From an uncultured Muribaculaceae bacterium (GTDB taxonomy: Bacteria; Bacteroidota; Bacteroidia; Bacteroidales; Muribaculaceae), in assembly GCA_958439725.1 (NCBI GenBank), contig CAUBWJ010000017.1, positions 1-47,862 on the forward strand: 47,862 nt of DNA. Reading direction: 5' to 3'. A model generated the notes under the pieces. It saw only the letters and a list, made by a program, of their open reading frames with translations. It was not told the origin of the DNA and did no database searches. A program made the translations under genes and the position numbers. Positions 25,189 through 34,303 of this stretch are shown in pieces (position 1 is the first letter of the stretch; each line of letters starts with the position of its first letter).

Positions 25189-26052
25189 TCAGAGATTTTT
25201 CAGCATTTTCATTACAGCCTCAGGAGAGATACGCGAATAGCCGGAGGGAACCACCGACTTGTCGGCAAGGCCCTTCTTCACATTCCACTGCGCTTTCCTG
25301 AAATTCCACTCGACCGTGGCCTTGACAGGCGTCTTTCCCGCGGGAGCCTCTACAGAAACCGTAGAAGCGAAATCACCTGCCGACGAAGAGAAAACATCGC
25401 CATAAGCGATACTTACCGGAGACGCACCTGCCACGCTTACAGCAAGAGCCTTGAGAACGGCAGGCTCACGGAAAGCGAAACTATATTTCACATCAAAGTC
25501 CCTGACTTCACCGCTCGCCGTCCAGAGGGACGGGTCTTCTGTAATTGTTATCCCGAAATCAGACGCCTTCACCTTATTCTTACCCGGAACGAACACATGA
25601 CCCGTAAGGAGGTCCTGCAGATTGCCGGTGGTAGCGGGAAAACCGTCAAGCAGACTCACCACATCCGCCTTGAAATATGCCTTGTTGAAACGGTCGATGA
25701 CAGTAATAGAGTCGTCCTTCACACACAAACTTCCAATCTCCATGCCCAGAAACCTCAGCGATATTGAAAGGCTCTTGTCACGTTCCATAACCGCGGTTCC
25801 GCTGATGGAGAGGGATCTGGGTTCCGTGAGGCGAACGGTGACCGGGAGCTTCACGTTCCGCCACATACCGTACCCCCCGATTCGGGCAGAAAGCGCGGAT
25901 TCGGCATCACGCACAGAGAAACCACCCTTCTGTATATCCGATTGCGAGGAATCCGGAACGGCATTCCGGCCACTGCGACATGAAACAGCGCCCAGCGATA
26001 GCAGAAACAGAATAAAAGCAAATGTGATAGAAAATATAGAACTTATTTTCAC
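25189..26052 (-). CDS. DUF4292 lipoprotein
   Basis: This 287-residue lipoprotein (LGAVSC|RS) is a beta-rich protein: 'SGTAVMERDKSLSISLRFLGMEIGSLCVKDDSITVIDR', then 'NLQDLLTGHVFVPG', then 'FASTVSVEA... VEWNFRKAQWN'. It fits DUF4292, which resembles LolB/LolA-like lipid-binding folds, so lipoprotein or lipid handling in the periplasm is a reasonable guess, not shown. It sits between the TPR and EnvC-like genes, 24 and 4 bases away, in an order that I believe is common in Bacteroidales. Confidence 0.85.
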   Translation of the reverse strand: MKISSIFSITFAFILFLLSLGAVSCRSGRNAVPDSSQSDIQKGGFSVRDAESALSARIGGYGMWRNVKLPVTVRLTEPRSLSISGTAVMERDKSLSISLRFLGMEIGSLCVKDDSITVIDRFNKAYFKADVVSLLDGFPATTGNLQDLLTGHVFVPGKNKVKASDFGITITEDPSLWTASGEVRDFDVKYSFAFREPAVLKALAVSVAGASPVSIAYGDVFSSSAGDFASTVSVEAPAGKTPVKATVEWNFRKAQWNVKKGLADKSVVPSGYSRISPEAVMKMLKNL

Positions 26053-26076
26053 TTGACTGGAAATATTTTGATTACA

Positions 26077-27852
26077 CTATTCGTAGAAAAATGTCTTGTT
26101 CCTGACCTTACGCTTAAGCAACTCATTGTCCGGGTCGAGTTCCAGAGCTTTCTCCCAGAATTCGAGAGCACGGTCAGGAAGCCGGTTCATGAAGTAGATG
26201 TCGCCGGCGTGCTCGAGAAGTTCGGCGGAAATTTCCGGATCTTCCTCGGCAGCGGCATCGGTCAGCGCGCCGTCAATCACCTCCTTGGCCTTCTCGTAAT
26301 TGTTTTTCTTGAAGAGCACCCAGGCGTATGTGTCGAGCGAATTGACTGATTCGGGATTGATTTCAAGCGACTTCACAATATATTCCTCGGCCTTGTCGAG
26401 ATCGCGGTCCTGACAGGCGAGATAATAGGCGGTATTGTTAAGCAACAGTGCGTTTTCGGGATCGAGACGCAGGGCCTCCTCCGAAAGGGCGAATGAAGAA
26501 TCGACCTGCCCCATCTTATACAGCACATCGGCTTTGCTGCTCAACACGTTGGCACGGGCCTTATAGTCGGTGCTGTCGGTGAGATGGCTCTGTGCCTCGT
26601 CGACGTAGCGCAAAGCATCCTTCAGGCGATCCTGCTCCATCATGGCATAGCTTCCGAGCATATACAGCGGTATACTGTCGGGGAAATAATGAATGGCGTT
26701 CTTGATGGCGCCGTCGGCCTTGGAATAATTCTTGTCCATAAGGTACGCGGAAGCGAGACGGTTCCAGGAATCATAATCCGAGGGATCGCTGTCGAGGGCA
26801 TACTGCAGCTGCTCGGCACCTTTGGCAAAATCGCGTGTGGCGAAGAGATACTGGCTGTATAGCAGACGCGGTTCGGGTTCATGGGGGTACTCTTCTATCA
26901 GTTTGTCGCAAAGGCGTGTGATATTACGCACCTGAGTAGAATCGGAATATAGCTTCGCCACGTAATCGTTGAGGATGCCGAGCTTCGACATAAGGTCAAG
27001 GTCGGGCTGCCCGATGGCCTGCATCACCTCGCGGTCGTAGGCCACGCTGTCGCCGATAGTGCTGAAATACTTTGCGCGGTTGTAATAGGCCACGCCGCTG
27101 TCGGGGTTATATTCAACAGCCTTATTGTAATAATAAAGCGCTGAGTCAGGCTTGCCGGACTGCATGTACACTCCGGCCACGATGGCATTGTAGTCGGGAG
27201 AACGGGGATTGAGCGAAAGAAGGTTTAGAGCCTCGTCGAGCACGCGGGCGGTATCGGCACGCTGGGCATAGACGCCGATTTTCGCCATGACATATTCCGG
27301 TGAGATGCCGTCGCGCGTCATGATTGAATCATAGACGGAGAGAGCCTCGTCGTAATGCTCGGGACCGTTGGCTATAAGGAATCTCGCGAAAGCCATGCCT
27401 ACCTCGGGGCGCGAGGGATTGGCATTGTAGGTGTTGCGGAAAGCCTCCAGCGCCTCCGCGGCGTGATCGGCCCGCATTGCCACATCGGCATACATCAGCG
27501 TGGTATAGGTGTCCTCCGGGTTCTGCCTCACATAATCAGTCATGAGCCCGAAAGCCCTCTCGATACTGGCGCTGTCGGTGCCGCCGCCTTCAAGAAGCTC
27601 CTTCATTCCCTGCTCGCGGGCAAGGTATGGATCCGAAGGGTTGAGCTGATGGGCGCGCGACACAAGCTCATAGTAAGCGGCATTATCATGGTCCTTATAA
27701 CGCAAGGCCTCCATAAATATATAATCGGCTTTACGTTTGTCGGCATCTGATGGAGTGTTATTGTCTTTTTGAGAAGCCGCAGCGAAGTGAGCCACTCCGG
27801 CAAGTATAGCGGCTATAAGCAGGTAAACCGGTTGAAGTCTGTAGGATTTCAC
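26077..27852 (-). CDS. TPR-repeat protein, probably exported
   Basis: The frame is open further upstream (to 27987) but that part overlaps dut. I prefer the GTG at 27852, which opens a signal-peptide-like segment (SYRLQPVYLLIAAILAGVAHFA) and gives about 591 residues. From residue 35 to the end the protein is a string of tetratricopeptide repeats, for example 'YNAIVAGVYMQSGKPDSALYYYNKAVEYNPD' and 'LLNNTAYYLACQDRDLDKAEEYIVKSLEINPE'. TPR solenoids are protein-binding scaffolds; envelope assembly is likely from its neighbours dut, DUF4292, EnvC and flippase. The exact start is uncertain because there is no strong ribosome site. Confidence 0.85.
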   Translation of the reverse strand: MKSYRLQPVYLLIAAILAGVAHFAAASQKDNNTPSDADKRKADYIFMEALRYKDHDNAAYYELVSRAHQLNPSDPYLAREQGMKELLEGGGTDSASIERAFGLMTDYVRQNPEDTYTTLMYADVAMRADHAAEALEAFRNTYNANPSRPEVGMAFARFLIANGPEHYDEALSVYDSIMTRDGISPEYVMAKIGVYAQRADTARVLDEALNLLSLNPRSPDYNAIVAGVYMQSGKPDSALYYYNKAVEYNPDSGVAYYNRAKYFSTIGDSVAYDREVMQAIGQPDLDLMSKLGILNDYVAKLYSDSTQVRNITRLCDKLIEEYPHEPEPRLLYSQYLFATRDFAKGAEQLQYALDSDPSDYDSWNRLASAYLMDKNYSKADGAIKNAIHYFPDSIPLYMLGSYAMMEQDRLKDALRYVDEAQSHLTDSTDYKARANVLSSKADVLYKMGQVDSSFALSEEALRLDPENALLLNNTAYYLACQDRDLDKAEEYIVKSLEINPESVNSLDTYAWVLFKKNNYEKAKEVIDGALTDAAAEEDPEISAELLEHAGDIYFMNRLPDRALEFWEKALELDPDNELLKRKVRNKTFFYE

Positions 27853-27914
27853 GCTGAAAAAGGCGGTTAGAAGAGGATGTAAAACAAATAATCGAAGCGG
27901 AGAAACTGCCCTCG

Positions 27915-28361
27915 TCACTCCACCCCGGTGTGACCGAAGCCACCCTCGCCTCTTTCGGTAGCGTCGAGACTTTCGGCCGGTTCCCACTCAACCCGGGAAT
28001 AAGGAGCTATAACCATCTGGCATATACGCTCTCCGTCATTTATAACAAAGGGCTCGGATGAAAGGTTGATGAGAATCACACCTATCTCACCGCGATAATC
28101 CGCATCGATGGTTCCGGGAGCATTTGCCACAGTGATGCCGTGCTTGAGCGCGAGGCCGCTGCGGGGACGAATCTGGCATTCGTAACCATGAGGCAAGGCG
28201 ATGCGGAGTCCCGTGGGCACGAGCACACGCTGCATAGGCGCAAGTGTTACCGGTGATTCAAGATTTGCCCTCACATCCATCCCGGCGGAATGTTCCGTGG
28301 CATAGGAAGGCATAGGATGATGGCTGCTGTTTATTATCCTGACTTTTGTCATTTCTGTCAT
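27915..28361 (-). CDS. dut: dUTP diphosphatase
   Basis: This 148-residue trimeric dUTPase hydrolyses dUTP to dUMP and pyrophosphate. All five motifs are present: 'HSAGMDVRA' (24-32), 'RPRSGLALK' (65-73), 'NAPGTIDADYRGEIGV' (80-95), 'GERICQMVI' (108-116), and the C-terminal 'ERGEGGFGHTG' arm (134-144). Length is normal. It is first of the dut-TPR-DUF4292-EnvC-flippase set; a second in-frame ATG (codon 4) could also serve as start. Confidence 0.97.
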   Translation of the reverse strand: MTEMTKVRIINSSHHPMPSYATEHSAGMDVRANLESPVTLAPMQRVLVPTGLRIALPHGYECQIRPRSGLALKHGITVANAPGTIDADYRGEIGVILINLSSEPFVINDGERICQMVIAPYSRVEWEPAESLDATERGEGGFGHTGVE

Positions 28362-28391
28362 AATGGCGGGAATAAATTTACAGAGATTTAA

Positions 28392-28934
28392 TCAGAAATT
28401 GATGCCTATGCGGAGACAGGCCATGCTCAGCCCGTTGATATTCTCGAGGCGGTCGTCGCGCTGATATGACTTGAATCCGTTGTAGACATAACTGAGCATC
28501 AGATATGACCTGAAGCTTTTGCCGCGGGCCAGATTGAAGCCCACGCCGGGAGAGATATAGAAGTCGGTCTGCTGTTTGTCATACTGTGTGTTGTTGAACG
28601 ACACGCCAGTCCTGAAATCAAAGAAAGCGAGCGAAGGCTGCTGCCTGAAACTGCTCTGGAACATGAAATAGACGGGGAACGCGCGGGAACTGTTGTCGAC
28701 CATCATGTTGATGGACGCTCCGAAGCCCAGCACATTGATCCAGGAATTGCGATAACCGAAATAAGCATTGATATCAACGGTGGACATATCGTGGCTTGTC
28801 ATGTCGATGCCGCCACCGGCCTCTATTCCCCAGGTGAAATGAGCAAGAGATTCCGAGGTGCGGTAGGAAGGGCGTGAGGCCTGTGACTGGAAAGCCACGG
28901 CCATGACACACAGCAGAAATAAAATTCGCCTCAT
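28392..28934 (-). CDS. small outer membrane beta-barrel protein, function unknown
   Basis: This 180-residue protein has a signal peptide ending near QSQA|SR. Alternating amphipathic strands follow: 'HFTWGIEAGGGIDMTSHDMSTVDINAYFGYR', then 'WINVLGFGASINMMV', 'DFYISPGVGFNLARG', and 'FRSYLMLSYVYNGF', ending in an aromatic (GINF) as barrels do. This suggests an eight-stranded outer membrane barrel of the OmpW/porin-like kind. It lies 31 bases before dut and may share its transcript. No specific family is recognised. Confidence 0.75.
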   Translation of the reverse strand: MRRILFLLCVMAVAFQSQASRPSYRTSESLAHFTWGIEAGGGIDMTSHDMSTVDINAYFGYRNSWINVLGFGASINMMVDNSSRAFPVYFMFQSSFRQQPSLAFFDFRTGVSFNNTQYDKQQTDFYISPGVGFNLARGKSFRSYLMLSYVYNGFKSYQRDDRLENINGLSMACLRIGINF

Positions 28935-28943
28935 AAAGAATAA

Positions 28944-29300
28944 GAGCTTGTTTAATAATAAATGTTAACGACAGGGCTGTCAGTCGTCGAGCAGATTTTC
29001 GTTTGTGATGAGGAAGTTATGGGGTTCCATAACGACCGAAGAGCAAGCGGAAAGATGCCGGCGAATGACAGCTGGGAGGTAATTCCTACTAATACTTTTA
29101 CAATCAATCTGAAATTTCATTAATTTTTAAACTTACGGAAGATGGATTGAACTTGTTTATGTTGTCCTTCATTCGCATATCTTGGCCGCTTTTCGTCCTG
29201 CTTCTCAGTCGTGTACATCAAGTACACTCCTTCGTCGCAGAACAAAAATCCGCTCAAGCTATGCGACCCTGTCGTCAACATTTATTATTAAACAAGCTCT
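28944..29300. mobile_element. MITE-like, non-coding inverted-repeat element
   Basis: The 34-bp ends 28944-28977 and 29267-29300 are reverse complements with one mismatch (both begin, read inward, AGAGCTTGTTTAATAATAAA). The right part (29149-29300) is itself a long imperfect palindrome centred on GTGTAC-ATCAA-GTACAC (29211-29227), opening with GAACTTGTTTA. No reading frame of note lies inside, and I see no clear target-site duplication. Together with the rest of 28935-29376 it forms a gene-free gap; a CAGCGGG/CCCGCTG hairpin lies just outside (29311-29331). Confidence 0.6.
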
Positions 29301-29376
29301 AAATGTTAGCCAGCGGGCTGTAATCCCGCTGCATTATTGGATGCAAAAATACAAATAATATCGGAGAACGCGTGAA

Positions 29377-30222
29377 TCAGCGCTTTTTCAGAAGCAGGCT
29401 CACCCATCCGTCCTGCTCTATGACATCCACCGGTTCAAGCCCACAAGGAGCAGCCGCCTCTTCTATTATTTTCACATCCGGCATATAGAAGCCGCTCAGG
29501 GCCATGAGCCCTCCCGCCTTGAGATGCCTGGCGTAAGTTTCAATGTCGGCAGTGATAACATTGCGGTTGATATTGGCCAGGAAAAGGTCGGCCGAATAGT
29601 CCACATTCTCGAGAGCCGACGCATCGCCGTTAAGGAGCGTGACATTCTCCACGGAATTAAGCCGTATGTTTTCCCCGGCGTTTATCCATGCAGGAGTGTC
29701 GATTTCAATACCGGTCACTCTACGGGCTCCTCTCAAAGCGCACAGGATTGCGAGGATTCCTGTCCCGGTTCCCATGTCGACCACGTCTTTCCCTTCCAGG
29801 TCAGATGAAAGGATACGGCGAATCATCAGACAGGTGGTGGCATGATGTCCGGTACCGAAAGCCATTTTGGGGTCAATTACTATATCGTGACGGCATACCG
29901 GGACATCGGTATGGAAAGAACTGTGGATTACGACCTCCCCGTCTACCACGATGGGCTTGAAGTAGTTTTTCTCCCATTCATGGTTCCAGTCGCGCCCCTC
30001 CACTTCCTCAACCGTGACTACGGGCACGGTAGGAAACGGGAGCTGCGAGAGGATTACATCTACATCGCGAGTATATACATCCTTCCGTATGTAGGCGGTC
30101 AGGCCCTTATCGTCAGGCACGAAACTCTCATAGCCGGCATCGGCGAGCAAAGCTGCGGCAACGTCGGTAATATCTTCGGAGCAGGGTGAGAAATCGATTC
30201 TCACCTCCATATAATCATTCAT
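29377..30222 (-). CDS. prmA: ribosomal protein L11 methyltransferase
   Basis: This 281-residue enzyme trimethylates ribosomal protein L11 using SAM. The N-terminal substrate-recognition domain (residues 1-95) includes 'WNHEWEKNYFKPIVV'. The Rossmann methyltransferase follows with 'FGTGHHATTCLMI' near 125, 'VVDMGTGTGILAILCALRGA' near 148, 'GIEIDTPAWINAGEN' near 172, and the NPPY-like 'LFLANINRNVI' near 210, characteristic of PrmA. Length is as usual for Bacteroidetes PrmA. Confidence 0.95.
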   Translation of the reverse strand: MNDYMEVRIDFSPCSEDITDVAAALLADAGYESFVPDDKGLTAYIRKDVYTRDVDVILSQLPFPTVPVVTVEEVEGRDWNHEWEKNYFKPIVVDGEVVIHSSFHTDVPVCRHDIVIDPKMAFGTGHHATTCLMIRRILSSDLEGKDVVDMGTGTGILAILCALRGARRVTGIEIDTPAWINAGENIRLNSVENVTLLNGDASALENVDYSADLFLANINRNVITADIETYARHLKAGGLMALSGFYMPDVKIIEEAAAPCGLEPVDVIEQDGWVSLLLKKR

Positions 30223-30290
30223 CTTTTATTAGAGCATAATGGATTGAATGGCAATATGCCTGAGGAGGAGGATTAAAGAGATTGTCGACG

Positions 30291-30322
30291 GATGCACGAG
30301 CGTGCATCCCTACAATGCGGGG
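30291..30322. repeat. dispersed palindrome, second copy
   Basis: GATGCACGAGCGTGCATC is followed by CCTACAATGCGGGG, closely matching 3941-3958 and the tail after 3983-4002. It lies between prmA and the next small gene. Confidence 0.75.
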
Positions 30323-30347
30323 AGGGCATTTTGAGTTGGGAGCACTC

Positions 30348-30620
30348 TCAGCGCTTTTTGGAGCGGCGCAGCGAACGTATGAGCCGGAAAATCTTGGAGC
30401 CGATCTTAAAGGCAATCACGCCATAATCAATGAATCCGAGGCCACCCATCACGGCATGCACTATGCCGTCCTTTTTTCCATTTCCCGACAGGCCGGCGGC
30501 TGCAGCCATAAGGCGCTCCTTGGATATCTCGGTTTTTGCGGCGGCATAGGCGCGCTCATATCTTATTTCCTCAAGAGTGAAACCGGGCCAGGCGGGATCT
30601 GTCTTTGATATTTTGTTCAT
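30348..30620 (-). CDS. small conserved-looking hypothetical protein
   Basis: This is a 90-residue basic protein. 'DPAWPGFTLEEIRYERAYAAAKTEISKERL' is a charged N-terminal half. The second half 'HAVMGGLGFIDYGVIAFKIGSKIFRLIRSL' is moderately hydrophobic and ends in a run of Arg/Lys, so membrane association is likely. I do not recognise the family. It follows the holin-like gene by about 40 bases on the same strand and may belong to the same small-membrane-protein cluster with the two YtxH genes. Confidence 0.6.
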   Translation of the reverse strand: MNKISKTDPAWPGFTLEEIRYERAYAAAKTEISKERLMAAAAGLSGNGKKDGIVHAVMGGLGFIDYGVIAFKIGSKIFRLIRSLRRSKKR

Positions 30621-30659
30621 TTTGTCAGTGGTGAAACGGCCTTGTAGCAGCCGTATTTG

Positions 30660-31001
30660 TCAAAGAAAAATTTTGCTTACAAAACGTGCTATCGGATCCT
30701 GAATCAGAGGTTTTCTGAAAAGGATAAGCAACGCTATGAGCAGAGCGTATATTCCTGAAATAATAAGATAGCTCCAGCCTTCGCCTATGGCGCTTGCTAT
30801 CCATTGGGAAAGAGCCAGCGAAAGGAAGAAAACAAAAAAAAGCGCGAACATGAACACGGCAAGCACCAGCGCGATGCCCGAAAGCATCACGGTGGTCTTC
30901 TCGGCTCCGGAAAGACGCGCGTATTCAAGTTTATTTCCGAGAAAATCTTTCAGAAGGCCCCAGATACGGTTCAGGGAATTCTGTGTATTGGTTTTGTCCA
31001 T
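30660..31001 (-). CDS. holin-like small membrane protein (phage holin 3_6 / DUF1469 type)
   Basis: I start at 31001 (MDKTNTQNS), giving 113 residues. An amphipathic helix (residues 10-30, LKDFLGNKLEYARL) is followed by two membrane helices (residues of about 38-62 and 70-95) and a short basic tail, 'FRKPLIQDPIARFVSKIFL'. This is the layout of the superfamily called phage holin 3_6. In chromosomal settings such proteins sit next to YtxH genes, as here, and probably have an envelope-stress role, not lysis; this is an inference from context. Confidence 0.75.
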   Translation of the reverse strand: MDKTNTQNSLNRIWGLLKDFLGNKLEYARLSGAEKTTVMLSGIALVLAVFMFALFFVFFLSLALSQWIASAIGEGWSYLIISGIYALLIALLILFRKPLIQDPIARFVSKIFL

Positions 31002-31077
31002 GGGAAAAAGGAACAGAAACAAATATGACTAAATCAAAGAATGCCTACGCAGATGCAGCCACCTCACGAACCCGAAA

Positions 31078-31143
31078 TCAGATGATACACGAGCCTGCTA
31101 TGAACAGACACGGACTCCAACCGAGGGCCAGAAGGCGGCGCAT
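31078..31143 (-). CDS. possible 21-residue hydrophobic peptide
   Basis: ATG at 31143 opens 22 codons (MRRLLALGWSPCLFIAGSCII, 21 residues, ending in TGA). It is basic at the start and hydrophobic after, with two cysteines. It lies alone in the 183-bp space between the holin-like and YtxH genes. No supporting homology can be checked, so it may be chance. Confidence 0.2.
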   Translation of the reverse strand: MRRLLALGWSPCLFIAGSCII

Positions 31144-31184
31144 CACGCCGGGCAATCTCCGGTAACTTAAAAGCGAGCCGAGAC

Positions 31185-31382
31185 TCAATCTTCGATTTCG
31201 CTTGTAAGCTGCTCTACAAGAGCATCGATTTCGCTTTCAGTGCAGATTATACCTTTTTTGCGGAGCAAATCCTTAATACGGCGACGAAGATCCTCGCCTT
31301 TTTCGGGGGCGAAAAGAATAGCTGCACCGGCGCCCACAAGAGCACCGCCAAGGAATGCGTAGAGAAGGTTATGATTACCCAT
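31185..31382 (-). CDS. YtxH domain protein
   Basis: This 65-residue protein has an N-terminal Gly/Ala-rich membrane helix (YAFLGGALVGAGAAILFAP) and the YtxH hallmark 'LFAPEKGEDLRRRIKDLL', then an acidic helical tail. YtxH proteins are small membrane-tethered stress proteins of unclear mechanism. It is a diverged tandem paralogue of the next upstream gene. Confidence 0.85.
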   Translation of the reverse strand: MGNHNLLYAFLGGALVGAGAAILFAPEKGEDLRRRIKDLLRKKGIICTESEIDALVEQLTSEIED

Positions 31383-31440
31383 GATAATAGTTACTGTTTA
31401 GTTATAATTAATGTCAGTGAGAGCAAGTGGCGCGTGAAAA

Positions 31441-31644
31441 TCAGGAATTAGCCTCGATATCCTCGGCAATCTGGTCGGCAAGTTCCTCTATTTTGGAGGG
31501 ATGCAGCTTGACGCCTTTTGATTTGAGGTATTTAACGATCTCATCGCGGGTTGTCGATCCTTTCTGGGGAGCAAAAAGAAGACCTACAGCAGCACCGGCC
31601 ACAGCGCCGCCTACCACTGCTAAAAGAATGTTTAATGCTTTCAT
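31441..31644 (-). CDS. YtxH domain protein, paralogue
   Basis: This 67-residue protein has the same plan as the gene at 31185: membrane helix 'ILLAVVGGAVAGAAVGLLFAP', then QKGSTTRDEIVKYL and a 'KIEELADQIAEDIE' tail. The pair shares the LFAP(E/Q)KG motif and similar acidic ends, showing tandem duplication. It is first in the minus-strand small-membrane-protein cluster; the 281-bp upstream region is AT-rich and shared with the divergent GH20 gene. Confidence 0.85.
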   Translation of the reverse strand: MKALNILLAVVGGAVAGAAVGLLFAPQKGSTTRDEIVKYLKSKGVKLHPSKIEELADQIAEDIEANS

Positions 31645-31842
31645 GTCGTTTGATGTTTTAGGAAATTAAAAATTTCGATTGTATAACAACCTTGTCGCGG
31701 TAAAAGTTTTCACACTGCTAATGTACGAAATAAGATTGTAATAATACGAGAGATTCTCCGGATAATTTTTCCCTTGACAAACAAATACTAACCATAAAAA
31801 ACAAATAACATCAATAAAAGAAGAAAAATCTTAATATTTGAC

Positions 31843-31850
31843 TAAATTTG
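31843..31850 (+). promoter_or_regulatory. -7 box for the GH20 gene
   Basis: TAAATTTG matches TAnnTTTG, 76 bases before the GH20 start in an AT-rich region. No -33 element at normal spacing is clear. Confidence 0.45.
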
Positions 31851-31925
31851 TAACAAAATTGGCGCATAGCGCTCTAATTCCGACCAATCATCAACCAAAT
31901 TACACTTATTTAACCCCAAAACATC

Positions 31926-34244
31926 ATGAAAATCATTCATGCAATTCCGGCACTGATGCTCGCCGCTGCCGTATCCTGCTCCACGCCGATACAGCAGACA
32001 GCCGACTACAATGTGGTGCCCCTCCCGCAGGAAATCACTCCGGCCGAAGGCCCCGGATTCCTGCTCTCGTCAAAAACCGTGATAGCCTATCCGGCCGACA
32101 ACGACACGCTCAAGCGCAACGCAGAGCTGATGGCAGAGTATTTCAAGACTCTTACCGACAACGACCTGAAGCTGGTGACCGAAGCTCCGGAGAAAGATGC
32201 CGTAGTGCTTAAAGACGACCTTGCCAGCTCCAACCCCGAGGCCTACCAGATTACCGTAAACTCCGATCTCATCACCATAAACGGCGCCTCGGCCGCCGGC
32301 AATTTCTACGGCATCCAGACACTCCGCAAAGCCGTTCCTTCAAAGGCTCATCAGAATGTGGAATATCCCGCCGTGACCATAAACGACGCTCCCCGCTTCG
32401 GCTACCGCGGCGCAATGTTCGACGTATCGCGCCACTTCTTCCCCGTTGACTCCGTGAAGCAGTTTATCGACATGCTCGCGCTTCACAACGTCAATACTCT
32501 CCACTGGCACCTCTCCGACGACCAGGGCTGGCGTATCGAAATCAAAAAGCGCCCGGGACTTACCGAAATCGGCTCCAAGCGTTCAGGCACCTGCATAGGC
32601 CATGACTTCGATTCCAACGACTCAATTCCCTACGGCGGATTCTATACTCAGGAAGAGGCCAAAGAAATCGTGAAGTATGCTGCCGACCGCCACATCACCG
32701 TGATACCCGAGATTGACCTTCCCGGCCACATGCTCGGCGCTCTTTCGGCTTATCCCGAACTCGGATGCACCGGAGGCCCGTACAAAGTATGGACACGCTG
32801 GGGAGTTGCCGACGACGTGCTCTGCGCGGGCAATGACTCCACCTACCAGCTTATCGACGACGTCCTCACCGAAATCACAGAGATATTCCCCTCGAAATAT
32901 ATCCATATCGGTGGCGACGAAAGCCCCAAGGTACGTTGGGAGAAATGCGAGAAATGTCAGGCCAAGATCAAAGAACTGGGTCTGAAATCAGACGCTCACT
33001 CCACCGCAGAGCAGAAACTCCAGACCTACGTGATGAGCCGAGCCACCCAGACCCTCAACAAACTCGGCCGCAACATGATCGGCTGGGACGAGGTGCTTGA
33101 AGGCGGACCGGTTGAAGGCGGCGTAATCATGTCGTGGCGCGGAACCGAAGGAGCCGTAACAGCCGTGAAATCCGGCATGAAAGCCATCCTTTCGCCCACC
33201 AACTACTGCTATTTCGACTATACCCAGGCTCTTGACAAAGAGAATGAGCCTCTCGGCATAGGCGGATACCTCCCCGTTGAGAAAGTTTATTCTTTCGAGC
33301 CCATCGATCCCACACTCACCGACGATGAGAAATCACGCGTGCTCGGCGCTCAGGGCAACCTCTGGACCGAATATATCTCCACAATGGACCATGTGTTCTA
33401 CAACGAGCTTCCCCGTATGGCTGCCCTCGCTGAAGTAGGTTGGACAGCTCCCGAAAAGAAGGATTTCCGCCAGTTCACCGGACGCATGGCCAACATGTTC
33501 CATCAGTATGACGCATTCGGCTTCAACTACGCCCGTCATCTTTTCAATGTGCAGCCTCAGGTCACCATAGAAAAAGGCAAAGGCATAGTGGTTAACCTCT
33601 CCACTTTCGACGATGCCCCAATCTACTATACACTGGACGGCACCGAGCCTACCGAAGCCGCACAGCTTTATACCGAACCTGTTGTCCTGGACAAGACCTG
33701 CACCATCAAGGCTGCTGTGATCCGCCCCGAAGGCAAGAGCCCCGTATGGGCCGACAGCGTGTCGTTCAACAAAGCCACATCGGCTGAAGTGACTTTTGAG
33801 TTCCCCCCTCACTCGCGTTACACCGCCGACGGCCCCCAGACTCTCGTAGACGGATGTTTTGGCCGCGATGCGTTCAACGACGGCTCCTGGATGGGATTCA
33901 ACTCCACCCCCATGGTAGCCACTCTCGACCTCGGGCAGCCCAAGGAGATTTCTTCGCTTTCAGTAAACACCAACGTGCGCACGAACGACTGGATTTACGA
34001 CACCCGCAAAATCACCGTCGAGGTTTCTGACAACGGCAAGGACTTCAAGGAAGTTGCCTCACAGGACTATCCCGCCCTCACCGCCCACAAGAGCGAGATC
34101 GTGAACCACACCCTCACCTTCGCTCCCGTAAAAGCACAGTGGGTACGCATTACCATGGTTCCCGAAAAATCAATCGGTTCGTTCCACGATGTAGCTGCCG
34201 GACAGGGCGCTTTCATCTTCGTTGACGAAATAGTGCTCAACTGA
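31926..34244 (+). CDS. beta-N-acetylhexosaminidase (GH20), lipoprotein
   Basis: This 772-residue lipoprotein (AAAVSC|ST) removes terminal beta-GlcNAc or GalNAc from glycans. Residues of about 25-145 are the GH20b domain, and the TIM barrel (150-500) shows 'FDVSRHFFPVDSVKQFIDMLALHNVNTLHWHLSDDQGWR' and the catalytic pair Asp331-Glu332 in GGDES. A chitobiase-C-like strand set, 'IYYTLDGTEPT' near 560, follows. The C-terminal 140 residues look like an F5/8-type carbohydrate-binding domain (TADGPQTLVDGCFG... WVRITM). With the GH29 enzymes it fits mucin or N-glycan foraging. A strong terminator follows. Confidence 0.95.
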   Translation: MKIIHAIPALMLAAAVSCSTPIQQTADYNVVPLPQEITPAEGPGFLLSSKTVIAYPADNDTLKRNAELMAEYFKTLTDNDLKLVTEAPEKDAVVLKDDLASSNPEAYQITVNSDLITINGASAAGNFYGIQTLRKAVPSKAHQNVEYPAVTINDAPRFGYRGAMFDVSRHFFPVDSVKQFIDMLALHNVNTLHWHLSDDQGWRIEIKKRPGLTEIGSKRSGTCIGHDFDSNDSIPYGGFYTQEEAKEIVKYAADRHITVIPEIDLPGHMLGALSAYPELGCTGGPYKVWTRWGVADDVLCAGNDSTYQLIDDVLTEITEIFPSKYIHIGGDESPKVRWEKCEKCQAKIKELGLKSDAHSTAEQKLQTYVMSRATQTLNKLGRNMIGWDEVLEGGPVEGGVIMSWRGTEGAVTAVKSGMKAILSPTNYCYFDYTQALDKENEPLGIGGYLPVEKVYSFEPIDPTLTDDEKSRVLGAQGNLWTEYISTMDHVFYNELPRMAALAEVGWTAPEKKDFRQFTGRMANMFHQYDAFGFNYARHLFNVQPQVTIEKGKGIVVNLSTFDDAPIYYTLDGTEPTEAAQLYTEPVVLDKTCTIKAAVIRPEGKSPVWADSVSFNKATSAEVTFEFPPHSRYTADGPQTLVDGCFGRDAFNDGSWMGFNSTPMVATLDLGQPKEISSLSVNTNVRTNDWIYDTRKITVEVSDNGKDFKEVASQDYPALTAHKSEIVNHTLTFAPVKAQWVRITMVPEKSIGSFHDVAAGQGAFIFVDEIVLN

Positions 34245-34265
34245 GACTGATATCAGTCATCCATT

Positions 34266-34303
34266 AAAAAAGAGATGTGCCCGCATCGGGCGCATCTCTT
34301 TTT
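34266..34303. terminator. strong terminator after the GH20 gene
   Basis: AAAAAGAGATGTGCCCG pairs with GGGCGCATCTCTTTTT around CATC, nearly perfectly. A and T runs on both sides make it potentially bidirectional. It marks the left edge of the defence region. Confidence 0.9.

Noticed and set aside
30660..31644. prophage lysis cassette
   Set aside because: The holin-like and YtxH genes have no endolysin, structural or integrase genes beside them; this mix is usual in bacterial chromosomes.
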